From contig JAJDUH010000024.1 of the NCBI GenBank assembly GCA_022826805.1, forward strand, positions 140,611 through 204,610: a DNA stretch of 64,000 nucleotides, read 5' to 3'. Made by a program: the position numbers and the translations under genes. This DNA comes from Candidatus Poribacteria bacterium. GTDB taxonomy: Bacteria > Poribacteria > WGA-4E > WGA-3G. The notes under the pieces are model-generated. The model was not told the origin of the DNA, did no database searches, and was given only the letters and a program-made list of their open reading frames with translations. Positions 43,639-52,375 of this stretch are shown in pieces. Position 1 is the first letter of the stretch. Every line of letters starts with the position of its first letter.

Positions 43639-44961
43639 CTACCAGTTGTCCATGTTCGTGTTGGAAAATCCGTATGCTGCCTGCATGACATCCTTGGCTC
43701 GCTCGTAGTTGGCTACCTGTGTCTTGTAGCCATTGCTACCGGGTTCATCATATATGGGTGCTTCCCCCATGATACCATGTAATTTCGCCAGTTGTCCATT
43801 GGTAATCAATCGAAATGGATTGTACTGTAGTGCGACGGTGTACCCCTTCATCTCTGCCCAATGTTTATTTAAGTTAGCAATGTTCTCCTCTGCTGTACCT
43901 AACTTAGACATATCACTGAGGGTGTCGTTGATGTAGTGGACTACTGTCGCTGCGATCACTTTTTCCATACCTTCTGCAGCAGTTTGACGATACCCGATAA
44001 TTTCTGCCTCCGTGCCTTGATTCGTTATCGCTGTTCTACCAGCGAGGAAGGCGCTGAAAATCTGTTGTGTGAAATCAACGCCTGAGCCACCCTTATCTCG
44101 CTTACCGGCGTTTCTGGAGAGCCCGAAGTTGTATTCCGATTTAAAGTCGATACTTCCATCGCCATTGGAATCGAATGTGAAATCATCAACCTTTCCGGCG
44201 AGCTGTGCATCACTGTAACGGAAATAGTCGCGGGCAGCACCGAAGTAACCAAAGGCTTCATCCCATGCGTGCTCCATTGCGGTATACGGATCGGTACCAT
44301 CTCTTGCTTCGCTATTGTCGCGTTCAAGGAGGCTGTTAAGGTAAACGCCTGTCGCTTGGTAATAGGGGACTGCACCGATAAGCACTTTGTTAACCGTCTG
44401 CGACATATCAACACCGTCATCGGTGGTGTAAGCCATTGGTGTGCCGAGTTTGCTTGAGTCTTGCGAATTTTCTGCGATAGTTTCGAACCACTCGCGGACC
44501 AAGTCATCTGCTGTACGATTGTAACCTATAACTGGCTCGTCTGAAATCTTGCCGACAAGATTTTTCCCCGTCGAAAGCGAGGAATATTGGCTTTCAAGTG
44601 CAGAGACTGCTCCTGTGCTCGTGCGTGTTTTCAGGTTGAGCGCATCATCGTATTCATAAAGTTTAAGCATGTCCTGTACGGTAATAGGACGTCCGCCATC
44701 TTTTCCTACGCTGTCTGTGAGGGATTTCAGATCCTGCAACAACAGATTACGTACGACCTGTCCTGAGTAAGAGACACTACTATCGCCTTCTACAAAGCGA
44801 CTATCGAAGACATACGCTTGTGGAACAGGAATTGTGGCGGTGCCACTTTCCTCTAATTCGTCGGCGGTATCTTCTTCGTCGCTGCCACAAGCGGATAGAA
44901 ATAGACTGGCAATGGTTAATAATACAGCTAACCATTGGAACTTTTTCGTTAAGTAATTCAT
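43639..44961 (-). CDS. DUF4856 lipoprotein of iron-uptake island
   Basis: 440-residue lipoprotein (lipobox FLSAC, Cys ~25) matching DUF4856: YVFDSRFVEGDSSVSYSGQVVRNLLLQDLKSL, AMEHAWDEAFGYFGAARDY, NFGLSRNAGKRD and NLNKHWAEMKGYTVALQYNP. Members occur with imelysins and TonB receptors and are thought to belong to iron or metal acquisition; mechanism unknown. AAGGAG precedes the ATG and a near-perfect Fur box lies 20 bp upstream. It follows the FecA-like receptor gene. Confidence 0.82.
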   Translation of the reverse strand: MNYLTKKFQWLAVLLTIASLFLSACGSDEEDTADELEESGTATIPVPQAYVFDSRFVEGDSSVSYSGQVVRNLLLQDLKSLTDSVGKDGGRPITVQDMLKLYEYDDALNLKTRTSTGAVSALESQYSSLSTGKNLVGKISDEPVIGYNRTADDLVREWFETIAENSQDSSKLGTPMAYTTDDGVDMSQTVNKVLIGAVPYYQATGVYLNSLLERDNSEARDGTDPYTAMEHAWDEAFGYFGAARDYFRYSDAQLAGKVDDFTFDSNGDGSIDFKSEYNFGLSRNAGKRDKGGSGVDFTQQIFSAFLAGRTAITNQGTEAEIIGYRQTAAEGMEKVIAATVVHYINDTLSDMSKLGTAEENIANLNKHWAEMKGYTVALQYNPFRLITNGQLAKLHGIMGEAPIYDEPGSNGYKTQVANYERAKDVMQAAYGFSNTNMDNW

Positions 44962-44981
44962 GTTTCTCCTTTAAGATTAGA

Positions 44982-45000
44982 GATAATGAGACTCGTTATC
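44982..45000. promoter_or_regulatory. Fur-like operator
   Basis: GATAATGAGACTCGTTATC, one mismatch from a perfect palindrome, 20 bp upstream of the DUF4856 gene. The best-matching of the nine sites. Confidence 0.75.
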
Positions 45001-45086
45001 TTCAAAATTATTAGTTGTTAATAAGCGCAGTTTCAAAAATGGGAGGTATCTCCGATTGATACGCCTTTTTTCAACATGCGCTGAGC

Positions 45087-47603
45087 CTAAAAACCTTGTT
45101 TGATACCCATAAATATCTGTCGTCTGGGTCCGATTAGGATGCCCGAACTCAGATTGGCTTCGGGTTGACCGGCATTTGAGTGTAGCCGCGACCCGATATA
45201 TACGTGATCGAAAATATTTTTGGCAGTAAGAAATATCTGCCACTGTTTGGTTAGTTTGTAGTTTATGCTTGCGTTGACAATCGCGTAACTCGGAATAGGT
45301 CCGGTGTCTCCGCGATTAAAGGTTTGTTGGAGGTTTTCAAAGTCGGTGAAAACTTCATCGACGAACCGCATATCTGCGCGCATGCGGAGAAAATTGCCGA
45401 TTTGTTTTGCTAATCCAACCGTGAAAGTGTGCCGTGGGGCGTAGGGTAATTCATTGCCGTTTAGCTCTACATCAACGTTCCCGGCGATCGTAGCGGATTT
45501 CACGATGCCGTCAATAATTTTTGTCTGGAGGTATGTGTAGGAGAGGTTGATGTCAGGCAGTATTGACACGAATTCTGATATTCCCAATGTCGTTGCCATC
45601 TCGAATCCTGATAGATCGACCTTACCTAAGTTTTTGAAGGCGGTACCACGTCCAGCTGCGACCAAGTCTTCGACCTTAATCAGAAATCCAGCAGTTTCTA
45701 CAATAACTCCAGGTATCCATGAGCGAAATCCCACTTCCATGTTCCAGCTTTTTTCAGGTTTGAGGTCAAGTCCACCGATATCAATATTTTCTCCGAAATT
45801 GGTAACCTTCAGTGCTCCGCTGGAAGGTGCTGTATATCCTCGGTGGATGCCACCGAAAAGGTTGAATTGCCCAAGTTCGTAGTTCACGCCGATTCCTGGT
45901 AACAGGACTGACGAGACCTTGTCTGCGAGTACCGAACCGCGTAATCTATCTACTCGGTCCTGTTTAAATATCTCAAATCGCAGTCCGGGTGTAAGGGTCA
46001 ACCTTCTAAAATTTATCTGCTCCTTCGCGTAAAGTGCCAATGCCATTGTTTCGTAATGGTGGCTTTGCCCTACAATCTTCACTGGGTCTTCTTCGGAATT
46101 CGGGGTGCCGGTATAGTAAACACCGTCGCGAGCATCTGGAGCATTTCCTGTTTTCTTGTCATCAATGAAGCGTTCCCAGTGTATTCTGCCCCCGATTTCG
46201 GCGCGTCCCAAATTGCCAGCAATTCCGTGGTTGAGTGTATAGTTTTGCTCGATTCCACCTACATAGAAGGTACGGAGGATACCGAAGTTGCTTTTCCCAT
46301 TCCCGGTTCTGATGAGATCACCTGTTTGGAAATAAGGGACGGGTGCGAGATTCCCGGTTTCAAGGGCAATAGGACGCACAAATATGTCATCCTCACGCCA
46401 CCACCGCCGGTCGAAGAGGCTTGTATACATCGTCGTATTGCTCACAAGATTCGTCGAAATTTTGTTGGTGTAGATGAGGTCGAGTGATGTCCGCAGGATT
46501 TTAAAATTGTCATCCTCTTTCGGATTGAAGTTTGGATCGGTTTTGAAAGTATACTCCGTCAAACCGGTATACGTTGCGTTTGAGTTTTCAAAATTGCCGT
46601 TTAGTTTGAGGTAGAGCGTTTTTTCCTCACTCAATTGGAAAAGTGTTTTTACTGTACCATTTACTTGGTCAAAGGTGTTATTTTCTCTAAAGCCGTCTCC
46701 GTGTTTGTAGAGGAGTTGGACATCAGACACGACCTTTTCGGGGTTTCCGATACCCCTCCACTCTGAAAAGGCACTGTAGTATCCGTTGTTGCCGACCGTT
46801 AGTTGATTTGCCAATCCTTTTGTCCCATCGGGTTTTCGTGTTGTGTAATTGATGACACCACCCATCGTTTGTGGTCCATATCGTAGTGCAGCACTCCCTT
46901 TAATAACCTCAACAGCTCCAATGCGGTCTGCGGGTGGGTTGTAGTATGCATTTGGATAAATGTAGACTGCGGGTTGTATGGGGACACCGTCCTCCAGTAG
47001 CAGGACCCGCGCACTCCGACGTGGGTTCAAACCGCGGATGCCAACGCTCAAGCGCGAGTTACCAAAACCATCGTCTGCATAGCCGTTGATACCCGGTATT
47101 AATTCGAGTAATTCTTGTGTTCCGATGGGCTTTATGAGATCAACGGTTTCAGGTTCCAACATGCTCATCGTTCCGGTGAGTTTTCTGTGCTGACGTGATG
47201 ATTCTCCAATAATTTCTATCGGTGCAAGTTGGAAGGTTTGAGGAGGTAGCGAAATCTCTAAAGTGTGTGTTGAATCGGAGGTAAACGTAAACGTCTCGCT
47301 GTAGCGATTGTAACCAATTGAACTCACTTGGATATGCTGCTTTCCTTGGGCATCCTGCGTAAGGCGGAAATTCCCATCTTTATCTGTTGTTGTTTCTGCT
47401 AAAATTTGTCCATCTAATTCAATCTTAACGATGGCACCTAAAATCGGTTGTCCCGTCTCTTTATCAATCACTTTGCCAGTAATTTCAGTTGAACCTTGGC
47501 AGAAATATGGCGCGCTTAATAGAAGAGCTGATGTGATGGCAATTGCTATTGTTCTGAGACAGGTGTTTGAAAACCTGCAATTTATCGCTAAAAATTGACT
47601 CAT
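45087..47603 (-). CDS. TonB-dependent receptor, FecA-like, with regulatory-like N-domain
   Basis: 838 residues from ATG 47603 (frame open to a TTG at 47627). Order: signal peptide, CarboxypepD_reg-like domain (GKVIDKETGQPILGAIVKI, IQVSSIGYNRY) at about 40-125, plug domain (SVGIRGLNPRRSARVLLLEDGVPIQPAVYIYPN, VEVIKGSAALRYGPQTMGGVINYTTR) and a barrel. The YPNAYYNPP loop and overall plug resemble Fe(III)-dicitrate receptors. Transcribed after a 83-residue lipoprotein gene that carries a Fur box. Imports a ferric chelate; the chelator is not determined. Confidence 0.9.
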   Translation of the reverse strand: MSQFLAINCRFSNTCLRTIAIAITSALLLSAPYFCQGSTEITGKVIDKETGQPILGAIVKIELDGQILAETTTDKDGNFRLTQDAQGKQHIQVSSIGYNRYSETFTFTSDSTHTLEISLPPQTFQLAPIEIIGESSRQHRKLTGTMSMLEPETVDLIKPIGTQELLELIPGINGYADDGFGNSRLSVGIRGLNPRRSARVLLLEDGVPIQPAVYIYPNAYYNPPADRIGAVEVIKGSAALRYGPQTMGGVINYTTRKPDGTKGLANQLTVGNNGYYSAFSEWRGIGNPEKVVSDVQLLYKHGDGFRENNTFDQVNGTVKTLFQLSEEKTLYLKLNGNFENSNATYTGLTEYTFKTDPNFNPKEDDNFKILRTSLDLIYTNKISTNLVSNTTMYTSLFDRRWWREDDIFVRPIALETGNLAPVPYFQTGDLIRTGNGKSNFGILRTFYVGGIEQNYTLNHGIAGNLGRAEIGGRIHWERFIDDKKTGNAPDARDGVYYTGTPNSEEDPVKIVGQSHHYETMALALYAKEQINFRRLTLTPGLRFEIFKQDRVDRLRGSVLADKVSSVLLPGIGVNYELGQFNLFGGIHRGYTAPSSGALKVTNFGENIDIGGLDLKPEKSWNMEVGFRSWIPGVIVETAGFLIKVEDLVAAGRGTAFKNLGKVDLSGFEMATTLGISEFVSILPDINLSYTYLQTKIIDGIVKSATIAGNVDVELNGNELPYAPRHTFTVGLAKQIGNFLRMRADMRFVDEVFTDFENLQQTFNRGDTGPIPSYAIVNASINYKLTKQWQIFLTAKNIFDHVYIGSRLHSNAGQPEANLSSGILIGPRRQIFMGIKQGF

Positions 47604-47623
47604 TGTTTCTATTTCCTGCGCTT

Positions 47624-47875
47624 TCAAAAGATTTTTGGATTTGTAATTGGGACGCGATTACTGTCGATTTTACTGTTTTGTTCGTCTTTGACCGTACTTC
47701 CAGCGTTTCCGACTCCACTAACTGGCAGATTTGTGTTCCCGTAACTGCCGCCCTCTTCAGCGACTTCGGATTGGGGGGCAAGTATAGGGTCGCTTTCACA
47801 ACCGAACAGAGTCAGAGTAGTTGCTACAGTGCAGACCAACAACAAGATTCTGAAAAGGGTAAAGGTTAGGTTCAT
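47624..47875 (-). CDS. Small lipoprotein upstream of FecA-like receptor
   Basis: 83 residues: signal peptide with lipobox LFGC (Cys ~26), then a polar Gly/Ser/Asn-rich chain with no predicted domain. AAGGA lies 9 nt before the ATG. 20 bp upstream of the receptor start and 34 bp downstream of a Fur-like box, so it is very probably the first gene of an iron-regulated operon (83-aa lipoprotein, receptor, DUF4856). Function unknown. Confidence 0.7.
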   Translation of the reverse strand: MNLTFTLFRILLLVCTVATTLTLFGCESDPILAPQSEVAEEGGSYGNTNLPVSGVGNAGSTVKDEQNSKIDSNRVPITNPKIF

Positions 47876-47908
47876 TTGCTAATCCTTAGTCTAATACGGT
47901 TATATTTT

Positions 47909-47927
47909 GAAACTGAGATTCATTTTC
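47909..47927. promoter_or_regulatory. Fur-like operator
   Basis: GAAACTGAGATTCATTTTC, 33 bp upstream of the small lipoprotein and receptor genes. Confidence 0.6.
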
Positions 47928-47970
47928 TTTATGTGTTGGCACCAACTGATATTGGTGCGAAAGTCCACTT

Positions 47971-49371
47971 TTACAGAGACTCTAAGAATGCAATAAGGGC
48001 ATCACGTTCTGTTTTTGACATCTGTTCGACAATTTGCCGGGATCTCTCTGCTTCCCCACCATGCCAGAGAATAGCTTCCATCAAGTCGCGCGCCCTGCCG
48101 TCATGGAGGAAGTTGGTATGACCGTTGACTCTTCTTACCAAACCGATTCCCCACAAAGGTGGTGTCCGCCATTCACTACCACTGGCGTGGAAATCGGGGC
48201 GATTGTCCGCCAATTCGGGTCCCATGTCGTGCAATAACAAATCCGTGTATGGGTGAATCGTCTGATTGCTAACCGAAGGAACACCATTTAAAACACCAGT
48301 TCTGAATGTCGGTATATGACAACTGGCGCATTGCGCTTTGGCAAAAAGTTGTTCACCGTGTTTAACCTGTGGATCATCCACGTTGCGTCTGGCTGGTACT
48401 GCCAATGTCTGAACGTAAAACGTTACTACGTCTAAAATCTCGTCGCTAACCTCTGGTGCTTCACTGTGTCCAGTGAGTTGAGGTTGTCCTGCCGAGTTTT
48501 CAATTGAGAAGAGCGAGGTCGTTATCCCCATGTCGTCGTGATATGCTGCCGCGACTTGCTGGATGAGTGTCGGTTGGTTTGCTTTCCATCCGAAACGTCC
48601 CAAAGTGTAACGTTGGTTGACAACATCCCACACATAATTAGGTTTGCCGGAAATGTCGTCCCCGTCAATATCGACTTCGTCTGCGTAAGCGATGATAATT
48701 TCTTCAGGGATCGCTTCCAGCAGACCGAGTCCAAAGACAGCTGGTGCGACGCGGGGCGATACTTCAACGTTTTCTGGCAGGGGCTGGTAAGTTTCCGTAA
48801 CGGTATAGTTCGGATAGCGCAGGTGTACGCGCGTACCATCTGCTGTTGTCAGCGTCTGTTCGGTATAATCAATCTTGACTTTGCCTTCCGGGTCTGCGTT
48901 AACAATAGCACGATTGTTAAGTTGTCTGCCAAAACCAGGCACCGGGGTTGGTGGCGTTCCGACTCCCGAATCCTCTGACTTTGGAAGACTGAGTCTGAAG
49001 AGTAGGGATACAAGTCCCTCGTTAGCACCCGGTGGTCGCCCGCGACCATCACGAGAATGGCAGTTGATGCAGGAAACGTTGTTGTAGATTGGTCCCAATC
49101 CAGGATTCACCACTGCGGGTGCTGTGACAAAAACGGCTTCAAACTCAACATCGCCTTCCAGATGTTTTTCAAATGCTGCTGTGGAAAGGTTAGGTGCGGG
49201 AATTGAGAATGCGTGGCTGGAGGCGTCAAAAACAGTCGTCTCACCACCGGAAAATTCGCTTGTGGAAAATACTGGTATTGATTCTACTGCTACAGGAGAC
49301 TCGGAGTCACATGCGGTCAGTAGCATTGATACTGAGAGAATTAGGGACAGTAAACTCTGAAAGTGTTTCAT
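47971..49371 (-). CDS. Di-heme oxidoreductase lipoprotein (DHOR family)
   Basis: 466 residues: lipobox LLTAC (Cys ~21), first heme site CINCH at 101-105, FGLGLLEAIP motif near 213-222, FGWKANQPTL at about 260, second heme site CASCH at 348-352, and LLLHDMGPELAD ... NFLHDGRA near the end. These are the marks of the di-heme 'thiol oxidoreductase' family, usually encoded beside imelysins as here. Acts outside the inner membrane, presumably as an electron-transfer protein for iron oxidation state changes (inference). Two hemes would need cytochrome c maturation. Confidence 0.88.
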   Translation of the reverse strand: MKHFQSLLSLILSVSMLLTACDSESPVAVESIPVFSTSEFSGGETTVFDASSHAFSIPAPNLSTAAFEKHLEGDVEFEAVFVTAPAVVNPGLGPIYNNVSCINCHSRDGRGRPPGANEGLVSLLFRLSLPKSEDSGVGTPPTPVPGFGRQLNNRAIVNADPEGKVKIDYTEQTLTTADGTRVHLRYPNYTVTETYQPLPENVEVSPRVAPAVFGLGLLEAIPEEIIIAYADEVDIDGDDISGKPNYVWDVVNQRYTLGRFGWKANQPTLIQQVAAAYHDDMGITTSLFSIENSAGQPQLTGHSEAPEVSDEILDVVTFYVQTLAVPARRNVDDPQVKHGEQLFAKAQCASCHIPTFRTGVLNGVPSVSNQTIHPYTDLLLHDMGPELADNRPDFHASGSEWRTPPLWGIGLVRRVNGHTNFLHDGRARDLMEAILWHGGEAERSRQIVEQMSKTERDALIAFLESL

Positions 49372-49488
49372 CTCTTTTGCTATTGATGACCTAATAAGAC
49401 TATAGGTGTATGGTAAGGGAACAGCGCAAGCACTGTTCCCTGTAAAAACGAAATAGCCCTTTCGCGTTTACATGAATTGAGAGTTTGC

Positions 49489-49506
49489 GGCACGACGGAG
49501 CGTGCC
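49489..49506. repeat. GGCACG/CGTGCC palindrome
   Basis: GGCACG-acggag-CGTGCC followed by TACTG. Similar hairpins followed by TATTG occur at 21810-21826, 36140-36156 and 43533-43557, each in the gap between minus-strand genes. Confidence 0.55.
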
Positions 49507-49513
49507 TACTGCT

Positions 49514-50608
49514 TTAATTAAACTCACTTGACTGAACGAGTGGGAGTATATCTTGTTCAAGTGTCAGTTGTACTTTGCTGACGGCATCGATTGCAGCTTG
49601 GACAGCACCCCGGTTCGCAGTAATTGAATCGCGGAAGGGATCTGGAATAGCCCCAATAGCGTCAATTGCTGCCTGCACTTCTGATTGGAAACGGGAGTCC
49701 AATCCAGGATCCTTGCTACTTACAAAATCGTTAAGCCCTTGACCATCGCTCGTGTATTTCCCCATGTAGACGTTCTGAATTCCACGGATATTGTCTTGAA
49801 AATCCGAGATGGAGTTGAAACTGAACTGGGATTCAACAAGGGTTGTGTCTGATTCGTTGTAGGGATCGGATATTTTACCGTTTGCGACCTCATCGGCGAT
49901 GGTTATCATACCATTTACCATCTCTTGTACGGCTGCACTCTGCGATGGATAGACAACACTTCCCGTGCCGGCTTGTGCGACTGCGCTGCTGAAGTTTTCA
50001 CCTTCCGGTGCCCACGCCAAACGTAGTTGAGAGGTACTCGCCTTGAGATTTTCGGTCGTTGAAACGAGATACTCCAGTTCACGATCGGTTATATCTGATG
50101 CTTTGCGTTGATCGCCTTCGCGGAACAGCAGAAACTCGATTGTGTGAAATCCTTTCTGAGTATCTTCTAATCCACTGACAAAGTCTACTGTTAGTGTATC
50201 GCCACTGTCGAGGACAGACTGCAAGTTAACGTGGTCAACGGGCCAACTATCTAACGCTGGATCGAGTCCTTGTGTATCAACAGGACCGAACAGGAACGAT
50301 TCACTCTGTTCCCACGGTGTTCGTGTGGCTTTCCACGCCTCTTGCGCTTTTTGCAGGTTGCCTTGTGAGGTATCGGCTTCCAGCGCCTTGACGGCTGTCA
50401 ACAGGTCACCTGCTTTTTTATCCAGTTCGGTGTATGTGGCTAACACAACACCGTTAGCAAAATTATTGAGCATTGTGCTCGCATCAAAAGCCTCAGCGTG
50501 GTCGTGTTCATCGTGTTCATCTGTTTCTTCATCGCTTCCACACCCGACAGCAAAGGCGAATGCGAGTAACAAACAACAGGACAGTGCCCAAAATTTATAG
50601 AGTTTCAT
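49514..50608 (-). CDS. Imelysin-family lipoprotein
   Basis: 364 residues from ATG 50608 (GGAGG 5 nt upstream). Lipobox AVGC (Cys ~23), then a His/Asp/Glu-rich stretch (DEHDEHDHAE) that may bind metal, and the imelysin domain with WEQSESFLFGP near 99-109 and the GxHxxE motif Gly153-x-His155-x-x-Glu158. Imelysin-like proteins such as IrpA and the EfeO C-domain are induced under iron limitation and take part in periplasmic iron uptake. Paired with the di-heme oxidoreductase gene downstream. Confidence 0.9.
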   Translation of the reverse strand: MKLYKFWALSCCLLLAFAFAVGCGSDEETDEHDEHDHAEAFDASTMLNNFANGVVLATYTELDKKAGDLLTAVKALEADTSQGNLQKAQEAWKATRTPWEQSESFLFGPVDTQGLDPALDSWPVDHVNLQSVLDSGDTLTVDFVSGLEDTQKGFHTIEFLLFREGDQRKASDITDRELEYLVSTTENLKASTSQLRLAWAPEGENFSSAVAQAGTGSVVYPSQSAAVQEMVNGMITIADEVANGKISDPYNESDTTLVESQFSFNSISDFQDNIRGIQNVYMGKYTSDGQGLNDFVSSKDPGLDSRFQSEVQAAIDAIGAIPDPFRDSITANRGAVQAAIDAVSKVQLTLEQDILPLVQSSEFN

Positions 50609-50628
50609 AGAAACCTCCATTTTTGTAT

Positions 50629-50728
50629 TAGTTATTGGTTGTCAGTTATTAGTCATCAGTGTTCAGTAGTTGTGGTACAAACTGTCAGTTTGTGTGGCGT
50701 TTTGTCGTGTACACAAACTAACAGTTTG
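50629..50728. repeat. R1 half-repeat plus CAAACT/AGTTTG hairpins
   Basis: TTAGTTATTGGTTGTCAGTTATTAG is half of an R1 element. It is followed by ACAAACT-gtc-AGTTTGT (50677-50693) and CAAACT-aac-AGTTTG (50714-50728). A relative, CGCAAACT-ttt-AGTTTGCG, is at 53740-53758. These fill the gap between porin and imelysin genes. Confidence 0.6.
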
Positions 50729-50804
50729 CGCTGCGGAGACTTTTAGCAAACTCACGTTCTTTTAACGACATACCGAAGTTTGAAGACTAATGATTATCCC
50801 TTTG

Positions 50805-52067
50805 TTAATATTGAAAACCGAAACCGAGTGCAAAGGTATTTTCCTTATTTTTATCCTTCGTTGCTAACCGTCGGAGTGAGTAGTGGCTCTTGAAAACCAT
50901 TTTTGGATGGATGTGGTAGTTAATACCAAAGGTCCATGTGCTTCTTTCCCACCGCGGATTGTCGAAAATGATACCTTCAACACTCGCCATCGTATCGTAA
51001 AAGTCATAACGCGCGAAAATATCTAAAGCTTTATCTGAAGGCACATCCGTCGGATCAGCATTTTCAGCGCTGTTATTTGGTTGTCTGAAGAAAGATAAAA
51101 TGTCATAGCCAGCCTCAATGTACCAACCTAAGGCTGAGCTACCTATAGGTGTACGCTTTACATTGAGGTTGTTGGAGAGGGTTCGGTTAACTTTAGATAG
51201 TTGATCGGCGTTTTCGAGTATTCCCCATAGGAACAACCCTCGGACTTTTATCGCATTCATCTCGTAAAATCCGTGAAGGCTTACAATCCCAACGTGCGCG
51301 TCGAAATCCACATCGGGTTTCGGTCGGTTTGCTGCTGTGTCTCCGAAGTAACCGGAGATGCCGATGGTGGCGTTTTCATTAAACGCATAATCAAGTCGTC
51401 CGACGAACGCGGGTGCCTCGGCGTTGACTGTCTCGAATCGCAGTTGGTGTCCGCGAACTACCCAGTGCCGAGAACTGAAACCGGTTGAATCCAATCCGTT
51501 AACAATTTGTGCCTGATAGTTCAGTGAGCCAAGCGATCCAAAAATTTCAACGCCGGTTTCGTGCCAGATTGTCGGGATGATGTGTGCTTCCGCTTCGGGA
51601 CGGGTTGTCGTGAAGTAGTGTTGCGGTCGATGCCGTTTCGCGACAAGCCCTACAGGAACGATGATATGTCCAACACGGAGGTTGAAAGAGGGTTGGAAGG
51701 AGAAGACAGCAGCGAGTTTTTCGACGATAACTTCGCCACCTTTCTCGATTTCTGTCTCAAATTCTCCGAACTCTTCAAATTTGTCAAATTCCATCGTACT
51801 ACCGGTACCACCGTGTTCAAATTCCAGTTCGGATTCAAGCTGGATGGTATCGTTAATGCGGTATTTAGGTGCGATGACGAAACGTTCTATGTCAATAGCG
51901 GCACGCCTACCTGGGTCAAGTTCCCAATCGAAGTGGGAATAGTGAATTATCCCATATCCAGAGACTGAGAATGGATTTGATTCAGCAAAAGCAGGGTCGC
52001 GATTAAAAATCGCTCCTACCAGAATAAACATTCCCCAAACGGCGAGGAATATCGGTTGTTTTCTCAT
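50805..52067 (-). CDS. Putative porin of iron-regulated island
   Basis: 420 residues with a signal peptide (cut near AFA-ES at residue 29) and a beta-barrel pattern ending in LGFGFQY with terminal Tyr. Resembles phosphate-selective porin O/P-type or general outer-membrane channels (YGIIHYSHFDWE at the N-terminus, FARYDFYDTM later). Upstream are a Fur-like box 20 bp from the ATG and two tandem promoters, so it is probably expressed under iron limitation. Substrate unknown. Confidence 0.7.
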   Translation of the reverse strand: MRKQPIFLAVWGMFILVGAIFNRDPAFAESNPFSVSGYGIIHYSHFDWELDPGRRAAIDIERFVIAPKYRINDTIQLESELEFEHGGTGSTMEFDKFEEFGEFETEIEKGGEVIVEKLAAVFSFQPSFNLRVGHIIVPVGLVAKRHRPQHYFTTTRPEAEAHIIPTIWHETGVEIFGSLGSLNYQAQIVNGLDSTGFSSRHWVVRGHQLRFETVNAEAPAFVGRLDYAFNENATIGISGYFGDTAANRPKPDVDFDAHVGIVSLHGFYEMNAIKVRGLFLWGILENADQLSKVNRTLSNNLNVKRTPIGSSALGWYIEAGYDILSFFRQPNNSAENADPTDVPSDKALDIFARYDFYDTMASVEGIIFDNPRWERSTWTFGINYHIHPKMVFKSHYSLRRLATKDKNKENTFALGFGFQY

Positions 52068-52087
52068 AAATATAGATTTTCTAATAT

Positions 52088-52106
52088 GATACTGAGATTC
52101 ATTATC
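52088..52106. promoter_or_regulatory. Fur-like operator
   Basis: GATACTGAGATTCATTATC, 20 bp upstream of the porin gene. Confidence 0.7.
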
Positions 52107-52170
52107 ATATTAGATGGTATTTAGTCTGAAATTTCTTGATTTATGTTAGAGATTACGCTGTTAAGAAGTT

Positions 52171-52189
52171 GGTAACGAATCTCATTATC
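52171..52189. promoter_or_regulatory. Fur-like operator overlapping a transcription start
   Basis: GGTAACGAATCTCATTATC. It begins 5 bp beyond the -10 box of the promoter at 52194-52222, so a bound repressor would cover the start site. Confidence 0.6.
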
Positions 52190-52193
52190 TTTA

Positions 52194-52222
52194 ATTATAC
52201 CCGCGATTTCTACGAATGTCAA
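52194..52222 (-). promoter_or_regulatory. Promoter, proximal of a tandem pair
   Basis: Minus strand: TTGACA (52217-52222), 17 bp, TATAAT (52194-52199). Directs transcription toward the porin. Confidence 0.7.
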
Positions 52223-52265
52223 AAAAATTGCGATAAACTTTCAGGGAATCGCACAGATTACATTA

Positions 52266-52294
52266 ATTATACTCACAATTTTTATGAATGTCAA
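52266..52294 (-). promoter_or_regulatory. Promoter, distal of a tandem pair
   Basis: Minus strand: TTGACA (52289-52294), 17 bp, TATAAT (52266-52271). The spacer (TTCATAAAAATTGTGAG) is nearly the same as in the proximal copy and in the promoters at 53827 and 60543. Confidence 0.7.
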
Positions 52295-52375
52295 AAAAAT
52301 ATGCAAAAAATATTAAAGTTTCTAAAAATCCGACAGTACCTCAAGGTGGAAGATATTCACCCGATTGTTCGTTAT

